A DNA stretch of 64,000 nt from Riptortus pedestris. Its lineage: Eukaryota; Arthropoda; Insecta; Hemiptera; Alydidae. Both the position numbers and the translations under genes were made by a program. Below, piece after piece: positions 12,436-26,631 of the stretch (the stretch's first letter is position 1; every line of letters starts with the position of its first letter). The notes below the pieces were generated by a model. It was not told the DNA's origin and did no database searches. It worked only from the letters and a program-made list of their open reading frames with translations. The stretch is taken from contig CM032229.1 of NCBI GenBank assembly GCA_019009955.1, forward strand, positions 2,168,501 to 2,232,500, in the 5' to 3' direction.

Positions 12436-14026
12436 CTAGCTCAGATACCCGGCTTCGCTCGGGATTTCATTTGAGGCTGAATGGTGATGGTATTTTTTTG
12501 GCAAGGCTTTACTTTGCACATTATTTTGACATTTACCCGTCCCAGTGATTAGGGTCAATACCCGTTTTTCGCATTTGTTTTGAATAAATTTATTTTTTTA
12601 TGTTAAACTTCACTGTCCTTGATATTTTCATATTTCCCGTCTACTCTGAATTTTTCATAGATTTGAATTATTAAGGACAAAATATTACATTTGAATTAAT
12701 TTTTTCAGGTGAGGTACCTGGTAGTTCATATTGAAAAGAAAGTGTTGAGCAAATTTCTCTAAATAACAAAATAAACAACTTTTGTTATGTGCATATTTGC
12801 CGAAACCCCAATAGGAAATCATTATTATTAATTTCAGGCCTCCCTTATAACCACCACTCCCGTCCCCTAGAAATGTTAGAATGGCTTATTATAAGGAAGG
12901 CGTTAGTGCTAATACACATACTGCGTGTTTTATTTAGTTCGGTTGAGTCTTTTCTGCCAAATAAAATTGTTGTCTCCCGCTATAATTTTTAGCGTATAAC
13001 GTCTTAATATTTCGGTATACGATGATAGTGAATATAACCAAAGATACTCTAAATAACAAAATAAACAACTCTTCTCATGTGCAGATTTGCCAAAACACCA
13101 ATAGGAAACGAAATATCACTGATAAATTTCATGCCTCCCTTATAACCCCCACTCCTGCCCGTCCCTAGAAATGTTAGTATAGCTTATTATAAGGAAGTCG
13201 TTAGTACTAATTCACATAACCAGTTTGGTTTAATTCGGTTGAGTCTTTAGTGCCAAATAAAATTGTTCACCCACTTTAGTTTATAGCGTATAACTCATTT
13301 ATACTTCCGTATAAGGCAAAATTGCATATTACAAAAGTTACTCTAAATAACAAAGTAAACAACTTTTGTAATGTGCATATTTGCTGAAAAAGCAATAGGA
13401 AACGAAATATCGCTATTTTTAATTTCAGGCCTCCCTTATAACCCCCACTCCTGCCCGTCCCTAGAAATGTTAGTATGGCTTATTATAAGTAAATCGTTAG
13501 TATTAATTCACATAGCGAGTTTGTTTTAGTTCGGTTGAGTCTTTTATGCCAAATAAAATTGTGGACTCCCGCTATAGTGTTTAGCGTATAACTCATTTAT
13601 ACTTCCGTATACGGCAAAAGTGCATATAACAAAAGTTACTCTAAATTACAAAATAAACAACTTTTGTTATGGGCATATTTGCTGAAAAAGCAATAGGAAA
13701 CGAAATATCGCTATTTTTAATTTCAGGCTTCTCTTATAACCCCCACTCCTGTTCGTCTTAGAGAATATTAATATAGCCTAAAGTCTAAGTTGGGCTAGTA
13801 GTAATATACATACCAAGTTTCATAAAATTCTGTTCAGCCGTTTATGCGTGAAAAGGTAACAAACAAACAAACAAACAAATAAACAAACAAACAAACAAAC
13901 AGACACCAAAGAAACAAAATGCAGTTATGGTGTCTATGACATGTGAAACGAAAAGTTATCGTGAAATTTCGCGAAAAAAATCAATGTACAGACAGAGGTT
14001 ACAATTTTATATATATATAGATAGAT
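12436..14026 (-). mobile_element. Helitron-like element, subfamily I (4 monomers)
   Basis: Head at 12436 'ctagctcagatacccggctt'. It matches the copies at 15,991, 19,573, 23,049 and 26,632 from about 13.0 kb rightward. Its (CAAA)n tract (13861-13908) is shorter than in the copies at 17.4 and 24.5 kb and like that of the copy ending at 28.2 kb. Confidence 0.72.
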
Positions 14027-14027
14027 A

Positions 14028-15989
14028 CTAGCTAAGGTACCCGGCGATGCCCGGGAAATCATTGTTGACTTACTAATGATGGTATTTTGATAGCAAGACT
14101 TCAATGTGTACAATTACACTTCCATCCAAGACGTAATGGTTTTCCGAAATAGCCAACCCTGAAGGGTAACTTCAGGGGATTGATATAATAGAAATTTTAG
14201 TTTTGAAGAATAAATGAAAATATGTTCCTTATCTATCCCTTTACACTTTTTGACTCACCTTTTTTCAATACTCGTAATTCAAACCATAATCATGGGTAGC
14301 ATTTATTACAATTAAATATCATCTATAATGAACATATTTCCTTTCAAAAGCCAATCCGAGCTCATATAATATTAGGCAAAGTTTTTGCACGTAAGATTAT
14401 ATTTGTAATAGTGAATCACACTGGAAACTACTTTCAGTAATGCCAGACGGGAAATTAGTAAACTCAATTATCTAGTAAGGCTCCATTCATCTTCCGCTTC
14501 CGCATGAGACCTCAAAATTCTTCTACTTAAATTATTGATTCAAAACATTATTTTAGTAATTTATCTACTGGTTGGAATTAAATAATAGAGGTACCCTGAA
14601 AATATCATATCATATACGCATATTGTTTAAACGCATATTGTTTTTTGTAATAATGACATTACCATTAACGTTTAATTATTATGATAGCACATATTTGTTT
14701 CAATAACATCAAGGTACATTATACAAATTAAATAATGGAAATGCTCTTATAGTTTATATTTCTATTGGAAATAAATAACAAAGCTATTTTCTAGGAAAAA
14801 TAAATAAATGAGGAGGGGGTGACGAAGATTTATACCTCACTAATCCGAATCATACTTTGAACTATCATATAAGACGAAAACATAACATCATTTGTCATAG
14901 TATTCATTTATTAAAACCCCTTAAATGAGTACTAATATAATTATTGACTCCCGTTTAGCGTATATCCCGTGTTTACTTCATTTTACGACAAAAGTGAATG
15001 CACACATAAGTTACTCTAAATAACAAAGTAAACCACTTTTGTTATGTGCATGTTTGCCGAAAAACAAATAGAAAATAGAAAAACCGAGTTTTTCATTTCA
15101 GCCTCTCTTATAATCCCCACTCCCCTTTGAACCTAAAATTTTTAATATAGCTTAAAATCATGGAAGAATTAATGCTAATTCACACACCGAGTTTTGCTAA
15201 GTTCGGTTCAAACGTTAGTGCCCAACATAATTGTTGGCTCCCGCTTTAGATTTTAGTGTATATCTCTTTATACTTTTCTATACGACAAAAGTGAATAAAA
15301 CAAAAGTTACTTTAAACAGAAAAATAAACTACTTTTGTTATGTTAATATTTGCAGAAAAAGCAATAGGAAACGAAATATCGCTATTTTTAAATTCAGGCC
15401 TCCCTTATAACCCCCACTCCTGCCCATCCCTAGAAATGTTAGTATAGCTTATTATAATGAAGGCGTTAGTACTAATTCACATACCTAGTTTGGTTTAATT
15501 CGGTTTAGTCTTTAGTGCCAAATAAAATTGTGGACTCCCGCTTTAGTTTATAGCGTATAACTCATTTATGCTTCCGTATACGTCAAAAGTGCATATAAGA
15601 AAAGTTACTTTAAATAACAAAATAAACAACTTTTGTTATATGCATATTTGCCAAAAAACCAATAGGAAACGAAATATCGCTATTTTTAATTTCAGGCCTC
15701 CCTTATAACCCCCACTCCTGTTCGTCTCAGATAATATTAATATAGGCTAAAGTCTAAGTTGGGTTAGTAGTAATACACATACCAAGTTTTATAAAATTCG
15801 GTTCAGCCGTTTATGCGTGAAAAGGTAACAAACAAACAAATAAACAAACAAATAAACAAATAAACAAACAAATAGACACCAAAGAAACAAAATGCAGTTA
15901 TGGTGTCTATGACATGTGAAACGAAAAGTTATCGTGAAATTTCGTGAAAAAAATCAATGTACAGACAGAGGTTACAATTTTATATATAT
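14028..15989 (-). mobile_element. Helitron-like element, subfamily II (1.96 kb)
   Basis: Opens 'ctaaggtacccggcgatgcc' with hairpin CCCGG-CGATGC-CCGGG. The unique part (to about 14960) holds a second small inverted repeat, CCCTGAA/TTCAGGG, at about 14158-14179. Three monomers follow, then a (CAAA/TAAA)n tract and the common tail. Confidence 0.72.
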
Positions 15990-15990
15990 A

Positions 15991-17608
15991 CTAGCTCAGA
16001 TACCCGGCTTCGCTCGGGAATTCATTTGAGGCTGAATGGTAATGGCATATTTTTGGCAAGGCTTTACTTTGCACAATATTTTGACATTTACCCGTTCCAG
16101 TGTTAAGGGTTAATACCCGTTGTTGGCATTTGTTAATAATAAAATTATTTTTTTATGTAAAACTTCACTGTCCTGCATATTGTCATATTTCCCGTCTCCT
16201 GTGCATTATGCATAGATTTGAATTATTAAGGAGAAAATATTGATATACATTTGAATTAATTTTTTCAGGTGAGGTACCTGGTAGTTCATATTGAAAAGAA
16301 GTGTTGAGCAAATTTCTCTAAATAACAAAATAAACAACTTTTGTTATGTGCATATTTGCCGAAACCCCAATAGGAAATCATTATTATTAATTTCATGCCT
16401 CCCTTATAACCACCACTCCTGCCCGTCCCTAGAAATGTTAGAATGGCTTATTATAAGGAAGGCGTTAGTGCTAATACACATACTGCGTGTTTTATTTAGT
16501 TCGGTTGAGTCTTTTGTGCCAAATGAAATTGTTGTCTCCCGCTATAATTTTTAGCGTATAACGTCTTAATATTTCGGTATACGATGATAGTGTATATAAA
16601 AAAAAAGTTTCTCTAAATAACAAAATAAACAACTTTTGTTATGTGCATATTTGCCGAAAATGCAATAGGAAACGAAATATCACTGATAAATTTCAGGCCT
16701 TCCTTATAACCCCCACTCCTGCCCGTCCCTAGAAATGTTAGTATAGCTTATTATAATGAAGGCGTTAGTACTAATTCACATAACCAGTTTGGTTTAATTC
16801 GGTTGAGTCTTTAGTGCCAAATAAAATTGTGGACTCCCACTTTAGTTTATAGCGTATAACTCATTTATGCTTCCGTATAAGGCAAAATTGCATATTACAA
16901 AAGTTACTCTAAATAACAAAGTAAACAACTTTTGTAATGTGCATATTTGCTGAAAAAGCAATAGGAAACGAAATATCGCTATTTTTAATTTCAGGCCTCC
17001 CTTATAACCCCCACTCCTGCCCGTCCCTAGAAATGTTAGTATGGCTTATTATAAGTAAATCGTTAGTATTAATTCACATAGCGAGTTTGTTTTAGTTCGG
17101 TTGAGTCTTTTATGCCAAATAAAATTGTGGACTCCCGCTATAGTGTTTAACGTATAACTCATTTATACTTCCGTATACAGCAAAAGTGCATATAACAAAA
17201 GTTACTCTAAATTACAAAATAAACAACTTTTGTTATGGGCATATTTGCTGAAAAAGCAATAGGAAACGAAATATCGCTATTTTTAATTTCAGGCTTCTCT
17301 TATAACCCCCACTCCTGTTCGTCTTAGAGAATATTAATATAGCCTAAAGTCTAAGTTGGGCTAGTAGTAATATACATACCAAGTTTCATAAAATTCTGTT
17401 CAGCCGTTTATGCGTGAAAAGGTAACAAACAAACAAACAAACAAATAAACAAACAAACAAATAAACAAACAAACAAACAAACAGACACCAAAGAAACAAA
17501 ATGCAGTTATGGTGTCTATGACATGTGAAACGAAAAGTTATCGTGAAATTTCGCGAAAAAAATCAATGTACAGACAGAGGTTACAATTTTATATATATAT
17601 AGATAGAT
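15991..17608 (-). mobile_element. Helitron-like element, subfamily I (4 monomers)
   Basis: Second half of the first 3,582-bp dimer. The head hairpin has loop CTTCGC. The four monomers are marked by 'ccactcctg' at about 16407, 16707, 17005 and 17300. The tail has the long (CAAA)n variant. Confidence 0.72.
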
Positions 17609-17609
17609 A

Positions 17610-19571
17610 CTAGCTAAGGTACCCGGCGATGCCCGGGAAATCATTGTTGACTTACTAATGATGGTATTTTGATAGCAAGACTTCAATGTGTACAATTACA
17701 CTTCCATCCAAGACGTAATGGTTTTCCGAAATAGCCAACCCTGAAGGGTAACTTCAGGGGATTGATATAATAGAAATTTTAGTTTTGAAGAATAAATGAA
17801 AATATGTTCCTTATCTATCCCTTTACACTTTTTGACTCACCTTTTTTCAATACTCGTAATTCAAACCATAATCATGGGTAGCATTTATTACAATTAAATA
17901 TCATCTATAATGAACATATTTCCTTTCAAAAGCCAATCCGAGCTCATATAATATTAGGCAAAGTTTTTGCACGTAAGATTATATTTGTAATAGTGAATCA
18001 CACTGGAAACTACTTTCAGTAATGCCAGACGGGAAATTAGTAAACTCAATTATCTAGTAAGGCTCCATTCATCTTCCGCTTCCGCATGAGACCTCAAAAT
18101 TCTTCTACTTAAATTATTGATTCAAAACATTATTTTAGTAATTTATCTACTGGTTGGAATTAAATAATAGAGGTACCCTGAAAATATCATATCATATACG
18201 CATATTGTTTAAACGCATATTGTTTTTTGTAATAATGACATTACCATTAACGTTTAATTATTATGATAGCACATATTTGTTTCAATAACATCAAGGTACA
18301 TTATACAAATTAAATAATGGAAATGCTCTTATAGTTTATATTTCTATTGGAAATAAATAACAAAGCTATTTTCTAGGAAAAATAAATAAATGAGGAGGGG
18401 GTGACGAAGATTTATACCTCACTAATCCGAATCATACTTTGAACTATCATATAAGACGAAAACATAACATCATTTGTCATAGTATTCATTTATTAAAACC
18501 CCTTAAATGAGTACTAATATAATTATTGACTCCCGTTTAGCGTATATCCCGTGTTTACTTCATTTTACGACAAAAGTGAATGCACACATAAGTTACTCTA
18601 AATAACAAAGTAAACCACTTTTGTTATGTGCATGTTTGCCGAAAAACAAATAGAAAATAGAAAAACCGAGTTTTTCATTTCAGCCTCTCTTATAATCCCC
18701 ACTCCCCTTTGAACCTAAAATTTTTAATATAGCTTAAAATCATGGAAGAATTAATGCTAATTCACACACCGAGTTTTGCTAAGTTCGGTTCAAACGTTAG
18801 TGCCCAACATAATTGTTGGCTCCCGCTTTAGATTTTAGTGTATATCTCTTTATACTTTTCTATACGACAAAAGTGAATAAAACAAAAGTTACTTTAAACA
18901 GAAAAATAAACTACTTTTGTTATGTTAATATTTGCAGAAAAAGCAATAGGAAACGAAATATCGCTATTTTTAAATTCAGGCCTCCCTTATAACCCCCACT
19001 CCTGCCCATCCCTAGAAATGTTAGTATAGCTTATTATAATGAAGGCGTTAGTACTAATTCACATACCTAGTTTGGTTTAATTCGGTTTAGTCTTTAGTGC
19101 CAAATAAAATTGTGGACTCCCGCTTTAGTTTATAGCGTATAACTCATTTATGCTTCCGTATACGTCAAAAGTGCATATAAGAAAAGTTACTTTAAATAAC
19201 AAAATAAACAACTTTTGTTATATGCATATTTGCCAAAAAACCAATAGGAAACGAAATATCGCTATTTTTAATTTCAGGCCTCCCTTATAACCCCCACTCC
19301 TGTTCGTCTCAGATAATATTAATATAGGCTAAAGTCTAAGTTGGGTTAGTAGTAATACACATACCAAGTTTTATAAAATTCGGTTCAGCCGTTTATGCGT
19401 GAAAAGGTAACAAACAAACAAATAAACAAACAAATAAACAAATAAACAAACAAACAGACACCAAAGAAACAAAATGCAGTTATGGTGTCTATGACATGTG
19501 AAACGAAAAGTTATCGTGAAATTTCGTGAAAAAAATCAATGTACAGACAGAGGTTACAATTTTATATATAT
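17610..19571 (-). mobile_element. Helitron-like element, subfamily II (1.96 kb)
   Basis: Almost identical to 14028-15989. A visible difference is in the microsatellite edge ('aaacagacacc' here, 'aaatagacacc' there). Confidence 0.72.
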
Positions 19572-19572
19572 A

Positions 19573-22062
19573 CTAGCTCAGATACCCGGCTTCGCTCGGG
19601 AATTCATTTGAGGCTGAATGGTAATGGCATATTTTTGGCAAGGCTTTACTTTGCACAATATTTTGACATTTACCCGTTCCAGTGTTAAGGGTTAATACCC
19701 GTTGTTGGCATTTGTTAATAATAAAATTATTTTTTTATGTAAAACTTCACTGTCCTGCATATTGTCATATTTCCCGTCTCCTGTGCATTATGCATAGATT
19801 TGAATTATTAAGGAGAAAATATTGATATACATTTGAATTAATTTTTTCAGGTGAGGTACCTGGTAGTTCATATTGAAAAGAAGTGTTGAGCAAATTTCTC
19901 TAAATAACAAAATAAACAACTTTTGTTATGTGCATATTTGCCGAAACCCCAATAGGAAATCATTATTATTAATTTCATGCCTCCCTTATAACCACCACTC
20001 CTGCCCGTCCCTAGAAATGTTAGAATGGCTTATTATAAGGAAGGCGTTAGTGCTAATACACATACTGCGTGTTTTATTTAGTTCGGTTGAGTCTTTTGTG
20101 CCAAATGAAATTGTTGTCTCCCGCTATAATTTTTAGCGTATAACGTCTTAATATTTCGGTATACGATGATAGTGTATATAAAAAAAAAGTTTCTCTAAAT
20201 AACAAAATAAACAACTTTTGTTATGTGCATATTTGCCGAAAATGCAATAGGAAACGAAATATCACTGATAAATTTCAGGCCTTCCTTATAACCCCCACTC
20301 CTGCCCGTCCCTAGAAATGTTAGTATAGCTTATTATAATGAAGGCGTTAGTACTAATTCACATAACCAGTTTGGTTTAATTCGGTTGAGTCTTTAGTGCC
20401 AAATAAAATTGTGGACTCCCACTTTAGTTTATAGCGTATAACTCATTTATGCTTCCGTATAAGGCAAAATTGCATATTACAAAAGTTACTCTAAATAACA
20501 AAGTAAACAACTTTTGTAATGTGCATATTTGCTGAAAAAGCAATAGGAAACGAAATATCGCTATTTTTAATTTCAGGCCTCCCTTATAACCCCCACTCCT
20601 GCCCGTCCCTAGAAATGTTAGTATGGCTTATTATAAGGAAATCGTTAGTATTAATTCACATACCGAGTTTGGTTTAATTCGGTTGAGTCTTTAGTGCCAA
20701 ATAAAATTGTGGACTCCCGCTTTAGTTTATAGCGTATAACTCATTTATGCTTCCGTATACGGCAAAAGTGCATATAACAAACGTTACTCTAAATAACAAA
20801 ATAAACAACTCTTGTTATGTGCATATTTCCCGAAAACCCAATATGAAACGAAATATCGCTATTTATAATTTCTGGCTTCCCTCATAACCCCCACTCCTGC
20901 CCGTCCCTAGAAATGTTGGTATGGCTTGTTATAATGAAAGCGTTAGTGCTAATACATACACCGAGTTTTATTTATTTCGGTTGACTCTTTTGTCCCAAAT
21001 AAAATTGTTCACTTCCGCTATAGGTTTTAGCGTATATCTCGTTTATAATTCGGTATACGAAAAAAATGTATATTACAAAAGTTACTTAAATGACAAAATA
21101 AACAACTTTTGTTATGTTTATATTTGCGGAAAAACCAATAGGAAACGAAATATCGCTATTTTTAATTTCAGGCTTTCCTTATAACCCCCACTCCTGCCCG
21201 TCCATAGAAATGTAGGTATGGCTTATTATAATGAAGTCCTCACTTCTAATACACATACCGAGTTTTATTTAGATCGGTTGAGTCTTTTTTGGCAAATAAT
21301 ATTGTTGACTCCTGCTATAATTTTTAGCGTATAACGCATTTAAACTTCGTTATACGACAAAAGTGTTTATAACAAAAGTTACGGTAAATAACAAAATAAA
21401 CAACTCTTGTTATGTGCATATTTTCCGAAAACCCAATATGAAACGAAATATCGCTATTTATAATTTCTGGCTTCCCTCATAACCCCCACTCTTGACCGTC
21501 CCTAGAAATGTTGGTATGGCTTGTTACAATGAAAGCGTTAGTGCTATTACATATGCCGAGTTTTATTTATTTCGGTTGGATCTTTTGTCCCAAATAAAAT
21601 TGTTCACTTCCGCTATAGGTTTTAGCGTATATCTCGTTTATAATTCGGTATACGAAAAAAGTGTATATAACAAAAGTTACTCTAAATAACAAAAAAAAAC
21701 AACTTTTGTTATGTTCATATTTGCCGAAAAACTAATAGGAAACGAAATATCGCTATTTTTAATTTCTGGCTTCCCTTATAACCCCCACTCCTGTTCATCT
21801 CAGAGAATTTTAATATAGCCTAAAGTCTAAGTTGGGTTAGTAGTAATACACATACCAAGTTTCATAAAATTCGGTTTAGCCGTTTATGCGTGAAAAGGTA
21901 ACAAACAAACAAACAAATAAACAAACAAACAAACAAACAAACAAACAGACACCAAAGAAACAAAATGCAGTTATGGTGTCTATGACATGTGAAACGAAAA
22001 GTTATCGTGAAATTTCGCGAAAAAAATCAATGTACGGACAGAGGTTACAATTTTATATATAT
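19573..22062 (-). mobile_element. Helitron-like element, subfamily I, expanded (7 monomers)
   Basis: The longest copy, 2.49 kb. Its left half matches the standard array copies, but from about 20.64 kb it matches the element at 11.3-12.4 kb, including the identical stretch at 20921-21184. It is therefore a mosaic of two older copies, as expected from unequal exchange inside the monomers. Confidence 0.72.
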
Positions 22063-22063
22063 A

Positions 22064-23047
22064 CTAGCTCAGATACCCGGCTTCGCCCGGGAATTCATTT
22101 GCGGCTGGATGGTGATGGTATTCTTTGGCAAGGCTTTACTTTGCACAATATTTAGACATTTACCCTTCCCAGTTTCTGTGGATTTGATAATAATAAAATT
22201 AATTTTTTATGTAAGACTTCACTGTCCTCGATATTTTCATATTTCCCGTTTCCTGTGCATTATGCATAGATTTAAGTTATTAAGGACAAAATATTATAAT
22301 TTGAATTAATTTTTCCAGGTGAGGTACCTGATAGTTCATATTGAAAAGAATTGTTGAGCATATTTCTCTAAATAACAAAATAAACAACTTTTATTATGTG
22401 CATATTTGCCGAAACCCCAATAGGAAACGAAATATCACTATTTTTAATTTCAGGCCTCCCTTATAACCCCCACTCCTGCCCGTCCCTAGAAATGTTAATA
22501 TGGCTTATTATAAGGAAGGCGTTAGTACTAATACACATACCCAGTGTTTTATTTAGCTTGGTTGAGTGTTTTGTGCTAAATAAAATTGTGAACTCCCGCT
22601 ATAGCTTATAGCGTATAACTCATTTATGCTTCCGTATACGGCAAAAGTGCATAAAACAAAAGTTATTCTAAATAACAAAATAAACAACTTTTGTTATGTG
22701 CATATTTGCTGAAAAAGCAATAGTAAACGGAATATCGCTATTTTTAATTTCAGGCCTCCCTTATAACCCCTACTCCTGTTCGTCTCAGATAATATTAATA
22801 TAGGCTAAAGTCTAAGTTGGGTTAGTAGTAATACACATACCAAGTTTTATAAAATTCGGTTCAGCCGTTTATGCGTGAAAAGGTAACAAACAAACAAATA
22901 AACAAACAAATAAACAAATAAACAAACAAATAGACACCAAAGAAACAAAATGCAGTTATGGTGTCTATGACATGTGAAACGAAAAGTTATCGTGAAATTT
23001 CGTGAAAAAAATCAATGTACAGACAGAGGTTACAATTTTATATATAT
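22064..23047 (-). mobile_element. Helitron-like element, subfamily I, short (2 monomers)
   Basis: Only 984 bp. The head contains a diverged segment 'ccagtttctgtggatttgat', also seen in the truncated copy at 52.2 kb and the one at 59.9 kb. Its tail matches the subfamily II copy at 15.7-15.99 kb, including the 'aaatagacacc' variant. Confidence 0.7.
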
Positions 23048-23048
23048 A

Positions 23049-24667
23049 CTAGCTCAGATACCCGGCTTCGCTCGGGAATTCATTTGAGGCTGAATGGTAA
23101 TGGCATATTTTTGGCAAGGCTTTACTTTGCACAATATTTTGACATTTACCCGTTCCAGTGTTAAGGGTTAATACCCGTTGTTGGCATTTGTTAATAATAA
23201 AATTATTTTTTTATGTAAAACTTCACTGTCCTGCATATTGTCATATTTCCCGTCTCCTGTGCATTATGCATAGATTTGAATTATTAAGGAGAAAATATTG
23301 ATATACATTTGAATTAATTTTTTCAGGTGAGGTACCTGGTAGTTCATATTGAAAAGAAGTGTTGAGCAAATTTCTCTAAATAACAAAATAAACAACTTTT
23401 GTTATGTGCATATTTGCCGAAACCCCAATAGGAAATCATTATTATTAATTTCATGCCTCCCTTATAACCACCACTCCTGCCCGTCCCTAGAAATGTTAGA
23501 ATGGCTTATTATAAGGAAGGCGTTAGTGCTAATACACATACTGCGTGTTTTATTTAGTTCGGTTGAGTCTTTTGTGCCAAATGAAATTGTTGTCTCCCGC
23601 TATAATTTTTAGCGTATAACGTCTTAATATTTCGGTATACGATGATAGTGTATATAAAAAAAAAGTTTCTCTAAATAACAAAATAAACAACTTTTGTTAT
23701 GTGCATATTTGCCGAAAATGCAATAGGAAACGAAATATCACTGATAAATTTCAGGCCTTCCTTATAACCCCCACTCCTGCCCGTCCCTAGAAATGTTAGT
23801 ATAGCTTATTATAATGAAGGCGTTAGTACTAATTCACATAACCAGTTTGGTTTAATTCGGTTGAGTCTTTAGTGCCAAATAAAATTGTGGACTCCCACTT
23901 TAGTTTATAGCGGTATAACTCATTTATGCTTCCGTATAAGGCAAAATTGCATATTACAAAAGTTACTCTAAATAACAAAGTAAACAACTTTTGTAATGTG
24001 CATATTTGCTGAAAAAGCAATAGGAAACGAAATATCGCTATTTTTAATTTCAGGCCTCCCTTATAACCCCCACTCCTGCCCGTCCCTAGAAATGTTAGTA
24101 TGGCTTATTATAAGTAAATCGTTAGTATTAATTCACATAGCGAGTTTGTTTTAGTTCGGTTGAGTCTTTTATGCCAAATAAAATTGTGGACTCCCGCTAT
24201 AGTGTTTAACGTATAACTCATTTATACTTCCGTATACAGCAAAAGTGCATATAACAAAAGTTACTCTAAATTACAAAATAAACAACTTTTGTTATGGGCA
24301 TATTTGCTGAAAAAGCAATAGGAAACGAAATATCGCTATTTTTAATTTCAGGCTTCTCTTATAACCCCCACTCCTGTTCGTCTTAGAGAATATTAATATA
24401 GCCTAAAGTCTAAGTTGGGCTAGTAGTAATATACATACCAAGTTTCATAAAATTCTGTTCAGCCGTTTATGCGTGAAAAGGTAACAAACAAACAAACAAA
24501 CAAATAAACAAACAAACAAATAAACAAACAAACAAACAAACAGACACCAAAGAAACAAAATGCAGTTATGGTGTCTATGACATGTGAAACGAAAAGTTAT
24601 CGTGAAATTTCGCGAAAAAAATCAATGTACAGACAGAGGTTACAATTTTATATATATATAGATAGAT
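23049..24667 (-). mobile_element. Helitron-like element, subfamily I (4 monomers)
   Basis: Same as 15991-17608 except for single-base changes such as an extra G at about 23911 ('agcggtataac'). Confidence 0.72.
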
Positions 24668-24668
24668 A

Positions 24669-26630
24669 CTAGCTAAGGTACCCGGCGATGCCCGGGAAAT
24701 CATTGTTGACTTACTAATGATGGTATTTTGATAGCAAGACTTCAATGTGTACAATTACACTTCCATCCAAGACGTAATGGTTTTCCGAAATAGCCAACCC
24801 TGAAGGGTAACTTCAGGGGATTGATATAATAGAAATTTTAGTTTTGAAGAATAAATGAAAATATGTTCCTTATCTATCCCTTTACACTTTTTGACTCACC
24901 TTTTTTCAATACTCGTAATTCAAACCATAATCATGGGTAGCATTTATTACAATTAAATATCATCTATAATGAACATATTTCCTTTCAAAAGCCAATCCGA
25001 GCTCATATAATATTAGGCAAAGTTTTTGCACGTAAGATTATATTTGTAATAGTGAATCACACTGGAAACTACTTTCAGTAATGCCAGACGGGAAATTAGT
25101 AAACTCAATTATCTAGTAAGGCTCCATTCATCTTCCGCTTCCGCATGAGACCTCAAAATTCTTCTACTTAAATTATTGATTCAAAACATTATTTTAGTAA
25201 TTTATCTACTGGTTGGAATTAAATAATAGAGGTACCCTGAAAATATCATATCATATACGCATATTGTTTAAACGCATATTGTTTTTTGTAATAATGACAT
25301 TACCATTAACGTTTAATTATTATGATAGCACATATTTGTTTCAATAACATCAAGGTACATTATACAAATTAAATAATGGAAATGCTCTTATAGTTTATAT
25401 TTCTATTGGAAATAAATAACAAAGCTATTTTCTAGGAAAAATAAATAAATGAGGAGGGGGTGACGAAGATTTATACCTCACTAATCCGAATCATACTTTG
25501 AACTATCATATAAGACGAAAACATAACATCATTTGTCATAGTATTCATTTATTAAAACCCCTTAAATGAGTACTAATATAATTATTGACTCCCGTTTAGC
25601 GTATATCCCGTGTTTACTTCATTTTACGACAAAAGTGAATGCACACATAAGTTACTCTAAATAACAAAGTAAACCACTTTTGTTATGTGCATGTTTGCCG
25701 AAAAACAAATAGAAAATAGAAAAACCGAGTTTTTCATTTCAGCCTCTCTTATAATCCCCACTCCCCTTTGAACCTAAAATTTTTAATATAGCTTAAAATC
25801 ATGGAAGAATTAATGCTAATTCACACACCGAGTTTTGCTAAGTTCGGTTCAAACGTTAGTGCCCAACATAATTGTTGGCTCCCGCTTTAGATTTTAGTGT
25901 ATATCTCTTTATACTTTTCTATACGACAAAAGTGAATAAAACAAAAGTTACTTTAAACAGAAAAATAAACTACTTTTGTTATGTTAATATTTGCAGAAAA
26001 AGCAATAGGAAACGAAATATCGCTATTTTTAAATTCAGGCCTCCCTTATAACCCCCACTCCTGCCCATCCCTAGAAATGTTAGTATAGCTTATTATAATG
26101 AAGGCGTTAGTACTAATTCACATACCTAGTTTGGTTTAATTCGGTTTAGTCTTTAGTGCCAAATAAAATTGTGGACTCCCGCTTTAGTTTATAGCGTATA
26201 ACTCATTTATGCTTCCGTATACGTCAAAAGTGCATATAAGAAAAGTTACTTTAAATAACAAAATAAACAACTTTTGTTATATGCATATTTGCCAAAAAAC
26301 CAATAGGAAACGAAATATCGCTATTTTTAATTTCAGGCCTCCCTTATAACCCCCACTCCTGTTCGTCTCAGATAATATTAATATAGGCTAAAGTCTAAGT
26401 TGGGTTAGTAGTAATACACATACCAAGTTTTATAAAATTCGGTTCAGCCGTTTATGCGTGAAAAGGTAACAAACAAACAAATAAACAAACAAATAAACAA
26501 ATAAACAAACAAACAGACACCAAAGAAACAAAATGCAGTTATGGTGTCTATGACATGTGAAACGAAAAGTTATCGTGAAATTTCGTGAAAAAAATCAATG
26601 TACAGACAGAGGTTACAATTTTATATATAT
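24669..26630 (-). mobile_element. Helitron-like element, subfamily II (1.96 kb)
   Basis: Third full subfamily II copy, the same length (1963 bases head to head) as those at 14.0 and 17.6 kb, with the 'aaacagacacc' tail variant. Confidence 0.72.
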
Positions 26631-26631
26631 A

